From Halomonas sp. I5-271120 (GTDB lineage: Bacteria; Pseudomonadota; Gammaproteobacteria; Pseudomonadales; Halomonadaceae), in the NCBI RefSeq assembly GCF_030553075.1, contig NZ_CP130702.1:62001-126000 (forward strand): a stretch of DNA of 64,000 bases. The letters are read 5' to 3'. Every line of letters begins with the position of its first letter. The first letter of the stretch is position 1. Position numbers and translations under genes: made by a program. A model generated the notes under the pieces. That model was not told the origin of the DNA. It saw only the letters and a list, made by a program, of their open reading frames with translations, and searched no databases. Positions 34,962-43,579 of the stretch are shown here, piece after piece.

Positions 34962-35762
34962 ATGGCAATTCGTAAGAACGGTGTCTATAAATCAGTGAGT
35001 AATTTCGAGATTGCAGAAGGGGAAGTGGTAGAGAAAGGAACAGTGCTATTTTGCATTAAGGGAGGGAAGCGCCCCACCATGGCGTTCTTCTCATTGAAAG
35101 ATGGCAAGGTCTCGGGGTTTGATGGGTCCGCAGAGTACATTTCTTCCCTTGTGAAAGAGGCAGATAAAAAAGAAGTGCCAAAGAAACTTGCAGAGGCGGT
35201 TGGGCTAGACGCAGAAGATGCGCCAGCGATCAAAAAGGGCGCGTTCTACAAGCTCAAAGAAGATGTAACACTCGATGACGGCCATACCTTCAAGCAAGGA
35301 GCGGTCCTCCTCTGCGAGAAAGGCGGCAAGAGTCCATGGTTCCTTACCAAGGAAGCTTCTGGAGAACATGTCAAAGTCTCGTTGTTTCCTCGGGATGTGG
35401 AGCCGTCTACGCCGATCAAGGAAGTGGAGGCGCTTGCCGATCTGAAGGCCAACATCAAGACCTACCCGGCGATGTCTGAAGAAACAACCGCCTTGTCAGG
35501 CGTCCTCCGCATTGGGGCGATGCAGGTCATAGTGAAGAACTCAGGGACGGGCGGTAGCACGATCTGCCAAGGGAGCGACGAGGCCTGCCAGACGGTTGAG
35601 CGCCTGCTGGAGAAGGCTCTCAGGGATGCCGGACTCGAAATTCGCCCCGGTGAGGATCTGACAGAAAGGTATGTCGATTACTATATCTATGCCCGAGGGA
35701 TCGACACCTTCCCGGGCTACGTCTCAACCTTTCGGGCAATCATGGATAGGCTCATGTCGTAA
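34962..35762 (+). CDS. Hypothetical protein with an internal duplication (266 aa)
   Basis: AAGGA precedes the ATG. Two related units of about 55 residues lie at 5-55 (NGVYKSVSNFEIAEGEVVEKG ... LFCIKGGKRP) and 90-145 (KGAFYKLKEDVTLDDGHTFKQG ... LLCEKGGKSP); both end in a LxCxKGGKxP turn. The C-terminal 100 residues form a different domain (TICQGSDEACQTVERLLEKAL). No known family. It stands alone between its own promoter and a terminator. Cytoplasmic by prediction. Confidence 0.65.
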   Translation: MAIRKNGVYKSVSNFEIAEGEVVEKGTVLFCIKGGKRPTMAFFSLKDGKVSGFDGSAEYISSLVKEADKKEVPKKLAEAVGLDAEDAPAIKKGAFYKLKEDVTLDDGHTFKQGAVLLCEKGGKSPWFLTKEASGEHVKVSLFPRDVEPSTPIKEVEALADLKANIKTYPAMSEETTALSGVLRIGAMQVIVKNSGTGGSTICQGSDEACQTVERLLEKALRDAGLEIRPGEDLTERYVDYYIYARGIDTFPGYVSTFRAIMDRLMS

Positions 35763-35789
35763 TCTTTGATTTATACGGCCAAGTAGAGT

Positions 35790-35824
35790 CGCCGCTTTGT
35801 CAACTTGGCAAGGCGGCGTTTTTA
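35790..35824 (+). terminator. Terminator of the duplicated-domain gene
   Basis: A 10-bp stem (CGCCGCTTTG with CAAGGCGGCG, one G-T pair) and five T. Confidence 0.85.
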
Positions 35825-35939
35825 TTTGTGTGACCAAGTGTGAGATGCCACTTCCAAGAAACACTGAAACAGAGATCCGTCACTGCTTGAAAGTTTTAAC
35901 ATAACTGTTTTTAAGTATCTGGCGCCCCGGTAAGTAGAC

Positions 35940-35967
35940 TTCCCGATTTAAAGATTGGCGATAAAGT
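35940..35967 (+). promoter_or_regulatory. Shared-type promoter upstream of the gene at 35995
   Basis: TTCCCGAT at 35940-35947, preceded by AAGTAGAC exactly as at terB, with TAAAGT at positions 23-28 and the start 27 nt further on. A GGCGCC lies about 12 nt upstream of the box here and one also lies upstream of the terB box. Confidence 0.7.
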
Positions 35968-35994
35968 GGAGTCAGTAAACATTCAGGGGGCGTT

Positions 35995-36462
35995 ATGAGT
36001 CTAATCGATCTGCGTGAAGCGGGCTTCGTTGATACTGCTGAATCCCATGAGAGTAGCATTCCGCGTGTCAAAGAGTTTGAGCTAAAGTGGTCAGCCACCG
36101 TTAAGGCAGATAGTGCGAAGAATGCGGTTCGTCGCCTTTGGGCATCGCACTTCCATGTTAGTGACCACGATGATTTTTCAGTCTATTGCGGCCAGACCAA
36201 GAAGAAGTATCGCTATCGTGCCAACTGCCTGGCACCAGAGCTTAACAAGTCTCTCCCAGGCGGCCATGTGTATCGGGTCCACTGGAAGGCCACCGTTTTC
36301 GCCGCTAATGAAGCCGAGGCGCTCAAGGCCGCTAAGAGCCAGTTGATTAAGCACCGGCCGGATGTCTCTCCTCGGGTCAATCTTGGTGTTCATGATCCTC
36401 GTGGGAATCGACTGAAGACAGAGAAAGTTGGCATTCACGACATTCTGCAATTGGTTAGCTGA
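35995..36462 (+). CDS. Hypothetical protein, 155 aa
   Basis: AGGGGG precedes the ATG. Soluble, basic; contains ELKWSATVKADSAKNAVRRL and, about 65 residues later, YRVHWKATVFAANEAEALKAA, which look like two copies of a W.(A/K)V.A...A...A unit (a beta strand and helix), each about 45 residues. Family unknown. It heads a run of small plus-strand genes behind a strong shared-type promoter. Confidence 0.6.
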   Translation: MSLIDLREAGFVDTAESHESSIPRVKEFELKWSATVKADSAKNAVRRLWASHFHVSDHDDFSVYCGQTKKKYRYRANCLAPELNKSLPGGHVYRVHWKATVFAANEAEALKAAKSQLIKHRPDVSPRVNLGVHDPRGNRLKTEKVGIHDILQLVS

Positions 36463-36487
36463 AGATAACGAGAGTTACAGGAGTAAA

Positions 36488-36685
36488 ATGCAAGATTTCA
36501 TTCCCGGCATGGTCAATCAAGATTTTCCTCAATGCCCTCACTGTGGCTGCGAGTTTCATAAAGTGGAGGAGTCGATGGTAACGGATGACACCAAGGAGTC
36601 TATGGAGTGTCGAGAATGTAACAAGACCTTTTCCTTCACGACGCACGTAACCGTTCGCTATAGCACTCATGTTGTTGAGGAGTAA
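36488..36685 (+). CDS. Small zinc-ribbon protein, 65 aa
   Basis: AGGAG lies just before ATG 36488. CPHC at about residues 17-20 and CREC at about 44-47 form a zinc ribbon, with a final TVRYSTHVVEE strand. Same plan as the 94-aa protein at 30661-30945. It follows the 155-aa gene by 25 nt. Confidence 0.6.
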   Translation: MQDFIPGMVNQDFPQCPHCGCEFHKVEESMVTDDTKESMECRECNKTFSFTTHVTVRYSTHVVEE

Positions 36686-36761
36686 GGATAGCTCTCCTTA
36701 TTTCTTAGAGCGGCTGTGCAAGATCTTCTATAACATACTTTCCAGCGATTAGGATATTGAT

Positions 36762-37388
36762 ATGTCTCACTCAGTTTTAAGCGATGCGACAAAGCTCGGC
36801 TGGCGTTCTGCCCCCGGTGTGGAAATCCATGAGCTTATTGATGGAGGATGCTGGGCTGTAAGCCAAACGGGACTTTTCACTCCAATCTACCTTGGTAATG
36901 TACATGACGTTCCGGAACTTGTGCTATGCCCTCCTATGGTAGCCGTGAAGGCCGTACGCCGGGTTTGCAATATTTCCCCAGTGATAACGGAGGCGCTGGC
37001 TGATCTCGATCCCCACGATACGCAAGGGTTCACTCCTGCCCCGGGCTACTCCGTGGTGCCGGCTCCCCGTAAAGACGGGGTGCTCAGCAGAGAGTGGTTT
37101 GTTGAAGATACCCACGGGACCTATATCGCAAGTGTCAATTTCGCCAGCGCGTGGGAAGCCTGTGTCGCAGCAGTAGCGCACCATGAGGCGTCCACTCCGG
37201 AGCCACGGCGCATGATCGAGGTGGCGCAAGAGCTGATTGAGGACGTTGATTATGTCGAGCTTGCTGACTCCCCCATCGTAAACCGGGATTCAGCCAACGC
37301 CGGGCGTGAAGCGTATGTGCAGGCCTGGGTCAGGGTGTCTGATGACTTCACCATTCGATCCCGCGACCTGAAGGCCATCTGTGACTGA
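36762..37388 (+). CDS. Hypothetical protein, 208 aa
   Basis: A TAGGAT site precedes the ATG. Soluble, slightly acidic. Contains ELIDGGCWAVSQTGLFTPIYLG and a VDYVELADSPIVNRDSAN segment near the end. No family recognised. Its end overlaps the next gene by 8 nt. Confidence 0.6.
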   Translation: MSHSVLSDATKLGWRSAPGVEIHELIDGGCWAVSQTGLFTPIYLGNVHDVPELVLCPPMVAVKAVRRVCNISPVITEALADLDPHDTQGFTPAPGYSVVPAPRKDGVLSREWFVEDTHGTYIASVNFASAWEACVAAVAHHEASTPEPRRMIEVAQELIEDVDYVELADSPIVNRDSANAGREAYVQAWVRVSDDFTIRSRDLKAICD

Positions 37389-37710
37389 TTGCAAGAGTGC
37401 CAAAAAACGGCGTCCTTCGAGCCATCCCGTGCGGGAGAGGTCAATTAACCTAGGGGCTCAATATCGTGCGGCGAAAAATAAGCCGCTCAGGGAGGCGAAT
37501 AAGTTATGGGACTACTTGGCTAATATGGTGGCTATTACTGGTTTTTACTTTGTAGGCATTTATCAAGCGCCAGAAGCGACCAATATCGTAATCGAACTAG
37601 CAGTCTGTGCCGGAGTGTTTTTCTTCCTGCAAGCTTCAGCGTGGGTCGCTGTGAAATTACGCAAAAGGGTCCTTCCCATTCAGTCGGAAGGTCCGGGGCC
37701 GGCCTGGTAA
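37381..37710 (+). CDS. Small membrane protein, 109 aa
   Basis: GTG start at 37381 with GAAGG upstream, inside the end of the previous gene. A basic N-terminal 40 residues (SAKKRRPSSHPVRERS) precede two membrane helices (about 47-65 and 72-92). No family recognised. Confidence 0.55.
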   Translation: MTDCKSAKKRRPSSHPVRERSINLGAQYRAAKNKPLREANKLWDYLANMVAITGFYFVGIYQAPEATNIVIELAVCAGVFFFLQASAWVAVKLRKRVLPIQSEGPGPAW

Positions 37711-37728
37711 CGTGAATAGGATTTGTAT

Positions 37729-37929
37729 ATGAACGCTAAACGCTACTTTTATCTCATCGCAGCCACCCTAGGCATCCTGTTGCTGGCTTTCGCCTATCAG
37801 GGCGTGGTCCGAGCCTTCAAGGCAGCGATCGTGATTGGTGCCCTCTACCTGGTGTATCGAGCATACCGGGGTTTCGCCGGCTGGAGGCGGGAGCGGCGCG
37901 AGAAGGTGGAAAGGATCGCTAATCGATAA
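37729..37929 (+). CDS. Small membrane protein, 66 aa
   Basis: AGGA lies 8 nt before ATG 37729. Two hydrophobic helices (YFYLIAATLGILLLAFAY, AAIVIGALYLVYRAY) and a basic C-terminal tail (WRRERREKVERIANR). It is followed after 12 nt by the M48 protease gene, so it may be an accessory membrane subunit. Confidence 0.55.
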   Translation: MNAKRYFYLIAATLGILLLAFAYQGVVRAFKAAIVIGALYLVYRAYRGFAGWRRERREKVERIANR

Positions 37930-37941
37930 CGAGGGCTCTCA

Positions 37942-38985
37942 GTGAAAACCATTCCCGCTCTCGTGCGGCTAGTCGGGGCCTCGATAGGTATTGGCATCTG
38001 CATCGCTACCGTCGTTTCGGCCCCCCTGGCACTATGGCTGATCGGCTGGAAGGTCGTGTACCAGTGGTTCGACGGGATGTTCCCGGTCATCCCCAACGTG
38101 CACATCTTCGGGACCTTTGCAGGATATCCGCCTCTCAGTTGGTCTGGGGAGCGGATACCGTCCTACCCTGGTCCGATCTGGATCGTCCGAATGACGGGGC
38201 TGGCCATGATGCTCAGCATCGCGGGGTTAGCCTTGGTTCATCTCGCCGTGCCCGTCCGTGCCAAGGTGCATTCCGTATGTCGGGTGATCCCGCGAAAGGT
38301 GCCTCATGATGCGCCGCTGCAAAGCTATATCAACGGGATCGGACGCAAGAGCGGGGTAGGGCGCCGCATCCAGCTCTGGACGCTACCGGTGCCGGGCGTG
38401 GCCGCCTTCGCGTTGTCCTCTCCGCTTCGAGGCCATCATTTGGTGATCAGTGAGGGCATCCTGAAGCAGACCCCCGATGATGTGGTCCGCTGGATATTGG
38501 CGCATGAGGTGGGCCACATCGCCCATGGAGATACGGTGTCGGGCACTGCCTGGATGCTGACCATGCGGAGCATCTATCTGGTCGAGCGAGTGAAGCGTTT
38601 TGCGATTGTGGCCATGGTACACACGATCGCCACGTTGCCCGTCCTCCGCTATCTGTTCATGCCGATCTTCTGGCTGCTGTCCTGCCTGATGTTCGTGGGT
38701 CGGATCGGAGGCAAGATTGGCACCAGCGTCTTCCTTCTGTTCGATCGCTGGGCCAGCCGGGACATGGAGTACCGCGCTGACCAGTTTGCCGCGAAAGTGG
38801 CCGGAGCCGACCCCGGGGTGCGCCTGTTCACTGCCCTGAAAGTCGCCTTCGAGCCGAGCTTCAACCTCTTTGCGACACATCCTACGCCAGCGGATCGTGT
38901 GAAGGCCCTGCAGGCGGGCAGCCAGCCGTCTTCGCATAAGCCGGAAAATCGACCGTCAGAGGCCTCAAGGCAGCGTGAGATATGA
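37942..38985 (+). CDS. M48 family membrane metalloprotease (HtpX-like)
   Basis: 347 aa from a GTG start with GAGGG upstream. Two N-terminal membrane helices (about 8-35, 88-110) precede the protease domain with HEVGHIAHGD (HExxH zinc site) and the third ligand in EYRADQFAA; further membrane segments lie between them (about 215-255). The ATHPTPADRVKAL end is typical of the family. HtpX-type proteases degrade damaged membrane proteins. On this plasmid it could adjust envelope proteins during stress or transfer. No signal for regulation was found nearby. Confidence 0.88.
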   Translation: MKTIPALVRLVGASIGIGICIATVVSAPLALWLIGWKVVYQWFDGMFPVIPNVHIFGTFAGYPPLSWSGERIPSYPGPIWIVRMTGLAMMLSIAGLALVHLAVPVRAKVHSVCRVIPRKVPHDAPLQSYINGIGRKSGVGRRIQLWTLPVPGVAAFALSSPLRGHHLVISEGILKQTPDDVVRWILAHEVGHIAHGDTVSGTAWMLTMRSIYLVERVKRFAIVAMVHTIATLPVLRYLFMPIFWLLSCLMFVGRIGGKIGTSVFLLFDRWASRDMEYRADQFAAKVAGADPGVRLFTALKVAFEPSFNLFATHPTPADRVKALQAGSQPSSHKPENRPSEASRQREI

Positions 38986-39282
38986 ACTCAGCAGCAGCAC
39001 GAGTGAGCCGATCTCGTCTGTGGCCACGCCTCCTGAAAGGAGGTCGGCAACAGGAATAATCGGTTAGCCAGGTCTGATGAGCCTACATGACCGGCCCCCG
39101 CTCCGGTGGCGACAACGCGGGTGGATAGCGCGTGGGCACCTATTCGTGCCCACGCCGTCTCCAACCCCTCCCGCATAGGCCCCGTATTTGAGTCTTACTG
39201 ACACCAGCCCTTGTCCAGGGGAGTCCTGCCAACTGCTGTCGTGGTATAACCGGGACACTGTTTTCCCGGCCATGAGGCATCC
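38986..39282. other. Gene-free stretch with a strong hairpin
   Basis: No gene seen. A perfect 10-bp hairpin GCGTGGGCAC/GTGCCCACGC lies at 39130-39155 without a T run. A TATAAC -10-like sequence near 39248 may start the next transcript. Confidence 0.45.
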
Positions 39283-39516
39283 ATGTCCAAATCCCCGGCT
39301 CCCCTTTGGGTACTCCTCGGAGCGTTGGTAGGCATCATCGCTCTGACCGTCCAGACTATCGCCTCCTACCTGCTGATTCCTCTCGGGTTCGTCCTGGCCA
39401 AGGAACTGTGCCACCGCAGCAGGCGCCTTCCCGCCTTTTCCGTCACGTCCGCGGTTTCGTACATCGCAGGTGTGTTCGCGCCTTCAGCGGTGGCTACGCT
39501 CAAGCTCCTGACATGA
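39283..39516 (+). CDS. Small membrane protein, 77 aa
   Basis: GAGG lies 5 nt before the ATG. Two to three hydrophobic helices (PLWVLLGALVGIIALTVQTI, SYLLIPLGFVLA, SVTSAVSYIAGVFAPSAVA) with a basic loop (CHRSRRLP). No family recognised. Confidence 0.55.
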   Translation: MSKSPAPLWVLLGALVGIIALTVQTIASYLLIPLGFVLAKELCHRSRRLPAFSVTSAVSYIAGVFAPSAVATLKLLT

Positions 39517-39540
39517 AAAAACCGGCCGCAAGGGCCGGTT
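39514..39540 (-). terminator. Terminator of the gene at 39586-39957
   Basis: On minus an 8-bp stem AACCGGCC/GGCCGGTT is followed by six T. It overlaps the end of the convergent gene. Confidence 0.8.
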
Positions 39541-39585
39541 CTGGGAGCTGATGACGACGGGAGGGGGCTCCCCATGCTCGCGCGC

Positions 39586-39957
39586 TTAGTCGAAGGGGCT
39601 TGAACCGTCGTTGCCATGGCTCGAGTGATGGATGTTGTCCGCGCGGAAGCTGTAGGCGGGGTTGGTCCGCCGATTAACGTCATGCTCCCAAAGGCGATCC
39701 GGGTGAAGCGGATCCCAGTCGTCATCGGATATACCTCGAGCGACAGCAGCACCGTGAGGCTTGGAGCTTCCCCACAGCTCAGTCGGTTGGTTCTCGCCCT
39801 TGGTCACATGAATGAACTGCTGAAACAGCACTGCCACCATAATGCCCACGCCAAGAGCGGTGGTTTGGTTGTACTCGAGTGAGTCCAGGAAGTGAGATGC
39901 GGGTGTAACCGCGATATAGCCGGCCAGGCCAAATACGTATGAAGCCAGGTTAAACAT
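39586..39957 (-). CDS. Hypothetical membrane-anchored protein, 123 aa
   Basis: GGAGGG precedes ATG 39957. Two hydrophobic segments (SYVFGLAGYIAVTPASHFL, TALGVGIMVAVLFQQFI) are followed by a polar, probably disordered tail with WDPLHPDRLWEHDVNRRTNPAY and a His/Ser-rich end. Monocistronic, with a good promoter and terminator. No family recognised. Confidence 0.6.
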   Translation of the reverse strand: MFNLASYVFGLAGYIAVTPASHFLDSLEYNQTTALGVGIMVAVLFQQFIHVTKGENQPTELWGSSKPHGAAVARGISDDDWDPLHPDRLWEHDVNRRTNPAYSFRADNIHHSSHGNDGSSPFD

Positions 39958-39992
39958 CGGGATCCCTCCATGGGTCAATTCGTCATGCCTTC

Positions 39993-40020
39993 ATTATACA
40001 AGGACGATGTTTATCCAGAA
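39993..40020 (-). promoter_or_regulatory. Promoter of the gene at 39957 (variant shared type)
   Basis: TTCTGGAT (40020-40013 on minus) with a consensus -10, TATAAT, at positions 23-28. The start codon is 35 nt downstream. Confidence 0.6.
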
Positions 40021-40139
40021 CCCTAATAGGGATCCTGTCGCCATGCCAGGTTCGACACGCTCCGAGAAAGTGCGTGGCGTGGGAGGGAAGTGGGGAGGAG
40101 GGGCAGCAGCCCATAAGCCGAGCTGCTGCGGGGTGGCGA

Positions 40140-40745
40140 TTACAGGTACTGCTCAGCGAAGGCGGAGAGGGTGGCATTCAGATCGCGTGCTCCGATGGCC
40201 TCGCCAATAGAGCGGAACTTCCAAGAGCCGTTGTGACGGTACACATCCCCGAGGATCATGCTGACCTTGCCCGAGAAACTGGCATCGTTGGATACGTCGA
40301 ACTGAGCGAAGACCGAGGCGTTGCCAGTGGCCTTGCCATCATGGATACGCACGCTGGCATGAGGAATCTTCTCGAAGTCGATATGGTTGAACGAATTCAG
40401 CACCAGGGCCATGTGATGGACGTTGTCGGGAACCTGCCCCAGCTCGACGGTGATGACCTCGTTGTCTTCGCCGTCGTCGCCCCCGGTGTCACCCACGCGG
40501 TCGTCGCCAGAGTGCAGGATGGACCGGCATTTCGATTTCTGCTTGCCGAAGTACACCTTGTCGAGCAGCTTACCCGCCTCATCGAAGAGCCCTACGGAGG
40601 CATCCAGGTCCACCGCCTGAGTGCGGCTGCCAAACAACCCCTTCTTGGTGATGGCGCCCCAGTTGGCGCCGAGTTCGATACGGGTGAGGGGGCTGTCTTC
40701 TTTTTCCAGAGAGAGGCGCTGGCCTTTGGAGAGATTGATCGCCAT
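40140..40745 (-). CDS. TerD-family protein, TerZ/TerX-like
   Basis: 201 aa; AGGAG lies before ATG 40745. It opens MAINLSKGQRLSLEKED, and carries the TerD-fold calcium-binding pattern (LDASVGLFDEAG, then SGDDRVGDTGGDDGEDNEV) and a final YRHNGSWKFRSIGEAI. The insert ITKKGLFGSRTQAVDLDAS is typical of the TerZ/TerX branch. TerD-family proteins are cytoplasmic or membrane-linked calcium-binding proteins needed for tellurite, phage and colicin resistance. Last gene of the ter operon. Confidence 0.85.
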   Translation of the reverse strand: MAINLSKGQRLSLEKEDSPLTRIELGANWGAITKKGLFGSRTQAVDLDASVGLFDEAGKLLDKVYFGKQKSKCRSILHSGDDRVGDTGGDDGEDNEVITVELGQVPDNVHHMALVLNSFNHIDFEKIPHASVRIHDGKATGNASVFAQFDVSNDASFSGKVSMILGDVYRHNGSWKFRSIGEAIGARDLNATLSAFAEQYL

Positions 40746-40813
40746 CTTGAAGCTCCTATTGCTTGCAGTGAGTCGTGGCCACTTGGCCACGACGGGTTAT
40801 CCAAGTGGGCCGT

Positions 40814-41545
40814 TCAGCCCAGCAGGTTGTTGAAAAAGCCTTTTTGCGGGGTCGCCTGGGGCACATTCTCGTATTGGTGAGAGATGCGGTGGCTCTTGTT
40901 ATACCGAGCGGCCTTGGAAGCCTGGGCGCCCTTGAACACAGCGGGACCGGTGATATCGACCTCGAGGGAGTCGCCCTGCCATGACAGCCACGGCGTTTCT
41001 TCCTGTCCGGGTTTGGCGGTCTTACCCGACGGAGCGAGGATCACTTCTTCCTCAGTGACGATCGCGTAGCCGATGACGTAGGTGTAGATATCCGAACGCT
41101 TGGATTGCGCGTCGCGGTTGAAGTCGTACTGGCACACGACTTCCTGGCTGCCATAGCTCATCTTCATCTTGGGTTGCAGCTCGGCCACGCTGACGTTGCC
41201 ATTGGCCAGGGCCGAGTAGACGCTGAAGCACAGCGCGACCGGCCCGCCTGCCTGTTTGGCGATGTTGCGGGCCACGGTGATGACCTCTTCCCCTGGCGCA
41301 TCGATGCTGGCGCTTTGCACGTCACCGTGATGGACCGTGAAGGGCATGGCCTGAAGACTGCCGCGGTACTCGCCATCCACCAGATAGGCCTTCTGATCGG
41401 GCATCAGGATGGTGCAGCGAAGATCCAGGTCGTCGTTGTCCTTGCCGTCGTCGTTATCGACCCATTGGGCTTTGACGACGAGATCCTCGTTGCCCTTGGA
41501 AAGGTCGATGGAAGCCGTCTCATCCGGCTTGGTCAGATTGATCAT
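40814..41545 (-). CDS. TerA-like tellurite resistance protein (short form)
   Basis: 243 aa; AAGG 7 nt before ATG 41545. The N-terminus (MINLTKPDETASIDLSKG) and DNDDGKDNDDLDLRC mark a TerD-type calcium-binding module; the rest (AYLVDGEYRGSLQAMPFTVHHGD, VALCFSVYSALANG) matches the module found in TerA. Classical TerA of IncHI2 plasmids is longer, with two modules, so this is a single-module form. In an operon with the CitE-like lyase (13 nt) and the TerZ/X-like gene. Confidence 0.7.
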   Translation of the reverse strand: MINLTKPDETASIDLSKGNEDLVVKAQWVDNDDGKDNDDLDLRCTILMPDQKAYLVDGEYRGSLQAMPFTVHHGDVQSASIDAPGEEVITVARNIAKQAGGPVALCFSVYSALANGNVSVAELQPKMKMSYGSQEVVCQYDFNRDAQSKRSDIYTYVIGYAIVTEEEVILAPSGKTAKPGQEETPWLSWQGDSLEVDITGPAVFKGAQASKAARYNKSHRISHQYENVPQATPQKGFFNNLLG

Positions 41546-41558
41546 GGTGGGGCCTTTT

Positions 41559-42440
41559 CTATTGAGCGATTGCGGCATGGAGGGCAAAAACGCGCTTCGC
41601 CCAGTGTTGGTGGCAGGTTTGCTCGAGCATTTGGCCATTGGCCTGGAACACGGCTTCACTACGCTCCTTCAGGGCGCTGGCTTGTGGGTGCTGCTCCCGG
41701 AGCGACTTGGAGAGGAGGGTCTCCACGATTTCGATCTGTTGCGGGTGGATGCAGGTCTTGGCCCACAGGCCCCAGGCTATGTCTTGAGCCACCTCGCGAG
41801 AGAGTGTTTCGGGCTCACCGAACAGGTCGCAGACCGGTGCTGAGATCTCGAAGCCGGCCGGCCGGGCAAGAGTGATCAGGCGCTCCATGACGCCCCGCAA
41901 CGGGGTGTCGTAAATGGTCTGGCCGGGCTGGCGCTTGAGACCGATAGTGCCGAGCAGGTCATTGGCACCGATCCGCAGGCACGGGACAGGGTTCTGCAGC
42001 TGCTGAATAGCGCCCAGCGTGCTGAGCGTGCCGGCCTCAGTAAAAATGTCCGCGGTCTCGATCGTCGGCATCACGGGCAACGCAGGGTTGTGCTGCTCGA
42101 GGACCTTCTGCCAGTCGCCGGCCGATGTGGCGTCGAACTTCGGAATCACGATGCCGTCGATGGCATCGATGACTCCCGGCGCACTGAGCAACTGATTCAG
42201 AACAAAGGGATTACGAGGTCTCACGAACCGCAAGAAGTGTTCCGGAGCAGGGGAGTCCCGCAGAGCCTTGGCCAGCCGGCTGACTGCCCACGTCACTGTC
42301 TCAGGTGAAACCGCATCCTCAGTGCAGAAAATCAGTGAGCGGGCATTGTCGCGGCCATGCGCCAGAATCCCGGCCAGGTCCTTGTGGGTCGCCGGCACAT
42401 ACAGCGATGCGCCGAGATGTTCGTACCGAACGTCGCGCAT
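41559..42440 (-). CDS. HpcH/HpaI aldolase / CitE-like lyase of ter module
   Basis: 293 aa; AGGAGG before ATG 42440. A TIM-barrel lyase with GASLYVPATHKDLAGI at the start, IFCTEDAV, VIPKFD, MPTIETADI and RIGANDLLG in barrel-strand positions. CitE-like enzymes cleave or join C-C bonds of acyl-CoA or 2-keto acids. In ter clusters this enzyme belongs to the predicted pathway for a nucleoside-like metabolite (Anantharaman, Iyer and Aravind). The start overlaps the previous stop (TGATG). Confidence 0.85.
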   Translation of the reverse strand: MRDVRYEHLGASLYVPATHKDLAGILAHGRDNARSLIFCTEDAVSPETVTWAVSRLAKALRDSPAPEHFLRFVRPRNPFVLNQLLSAPGVIDAIDGIVIPKFDATSAGDWQKVLEQHNPALPVMPTIETADIFTEAGTLSTLGAIQQLQNPVPCLRIGANDLLGTIGLKRQPGQTIYDTPLRGVMERLITLARPAGFEISAPVCDLFGEPETLSREVAQDIAWGLWAKTCIHPQQIEIVETLLSKSLREQHPQASALKERSEAVFQANGQMLEQTCHQHWAKRVFALHAAIAQ

Positions 42441-43579
42441 CACACGACCTCCTGTTGAGCCATGACCTTGATCAGGGAACAGGCGTGGAAGGGCATGCGG
42501 GAGTCTTCCACCACCGGCACCGACTTCTCCTCGGCGAGCCGCAACAGGTGAGCCACGTCGGCATGGTTGGCATCGCACACGATCAGCAGGGCCGGCACTC
42601 GGCGAAGCATGACCCTGGTGGCCTCTGCCACCCCTGGCTTCACATGGTTGATGTCCTCGATCGCATAGTCCTGCTGGATCTGAGTCAGCATCTCTTTCAT
42701 CAGCGCTTGCTGACGGTGGCGAGAGCTTTCCTGGAGGCCCGGAAGTGCATCGAGATCAACGGCCGGGAACTGGGCCGCTATCCGCTCGATGAAAGCCTGG
42801 CTGTGGTCCTGCTCCGCGAGCTCGTCGTAGACGACGCAGCCATGGAAGGCCCCTTCGGGGATTTGCTCATTGAGCACCGAGCGAGAGACCAGCCCCGACA
42901 CGGTGGCGTTAAGCACGCCGCTGGGGATGGCATAGTCTTCACAGGTCGCTGCGTAGTCTGCCGTTCCACCGATATCCGAGATCACGGCAAGGCGGGTTGC
43001 GATGAGGCTTTTGCCTTTGGCCTTGCGGGCAGTGTTGTATCGCGCCATGTCATGACGCAGCTCGCGGGTGATGACACCCTTGGCTGTCCAGGCATCGACA
43101 AAGATGAGGCGCTGCGGATCCACGCCTGCCGTGTCCAGCAAGTAATCCAGAGCCGCGGCATCGATGCCGCGATCACGGATGATCGAGATGCTGTAGTGAT
43201 GGCAAGGCTGGCCCTCGTATTCGGTGATCGCGCGGCGCAGCAGCGCTCCGGCAGGTGTGCCGGCGCGGACCAGACTCACCAGGGTGAGAGGACGCTCCGA
43301 CGGGCCATACTCCGCTACCAGCTCCCGCGCCAGCAGGCGTACCTCGCCTGCCATACGATGGGCATAGCGCTCGCAAAGGGTCTCGAACATATCGAGATAG
43401 GTGTCGCTTGGCGCCGGCTCGCGGTGAATCATCTCGCTGTAGTGCGCGGTCCCGGTTTGAATGCGACGCTCTTTCTCCTCGATGGAGAGAAATTCGGTCT
43501 CGATTGGCGTCAGCAGAAACTGGCAGTCGTCGGGAGAATACGAGCCGTAGATCGGTTTCAGGTCGAGCATGGCAGTCAC
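42440..43579 (-). CDS. StiP-family protein (PRTase-like) of ter module
   Basis: 379 aa from GTG 43579, AAGGAG 8 nt upstream. Matches the StiP/PRTase_1 family: PIYGSYSPDDCQFLLTPIE at the start, a phosphoribosyltransferase-like SLVRAGTPAGALLRRAI, HHYSISIIRDRGID and FVDAWTAKGVI. Databases call it a cysteine protease StiP precursor, but the fold indicates a phosphoribosyltransferase-type enzyme. Overlaps the HAD gene (GTGA). Confidence 0.85.
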   Translation of the reverse strand: MTAMLDLKPIYGSYSPDDCQFLLTPIETEFLSIEEKERRIQTGTAHYSEMIHREPAPSDTYLDMFETLCERYAHRMAGEVRLLARELVAEYGPSERPLTLVSLVRAGTPAGALLRRAITEYEGQPCHHYSISIIRDRGIDAAALDYLLDTAGVDPQRLIFVDAWTAKGVITRELRHDMARYNTARKAKGKSLIATRLAVISDIGGTADYAATCEDYAIPSGVLNATVSGLVSRSVLNEQIPEGAFHGCVVYDELAEQDHSQAFIERIAAQFPAVDLDALPGLQESSRHRQQALMKEMLTQIQQDYAIEDINHVKPGVAEATRVMLRRVPALLIVCDANHADVAHLLRLAEEKSVPVVEDSRMPFHACSLIKVMAQQEVV

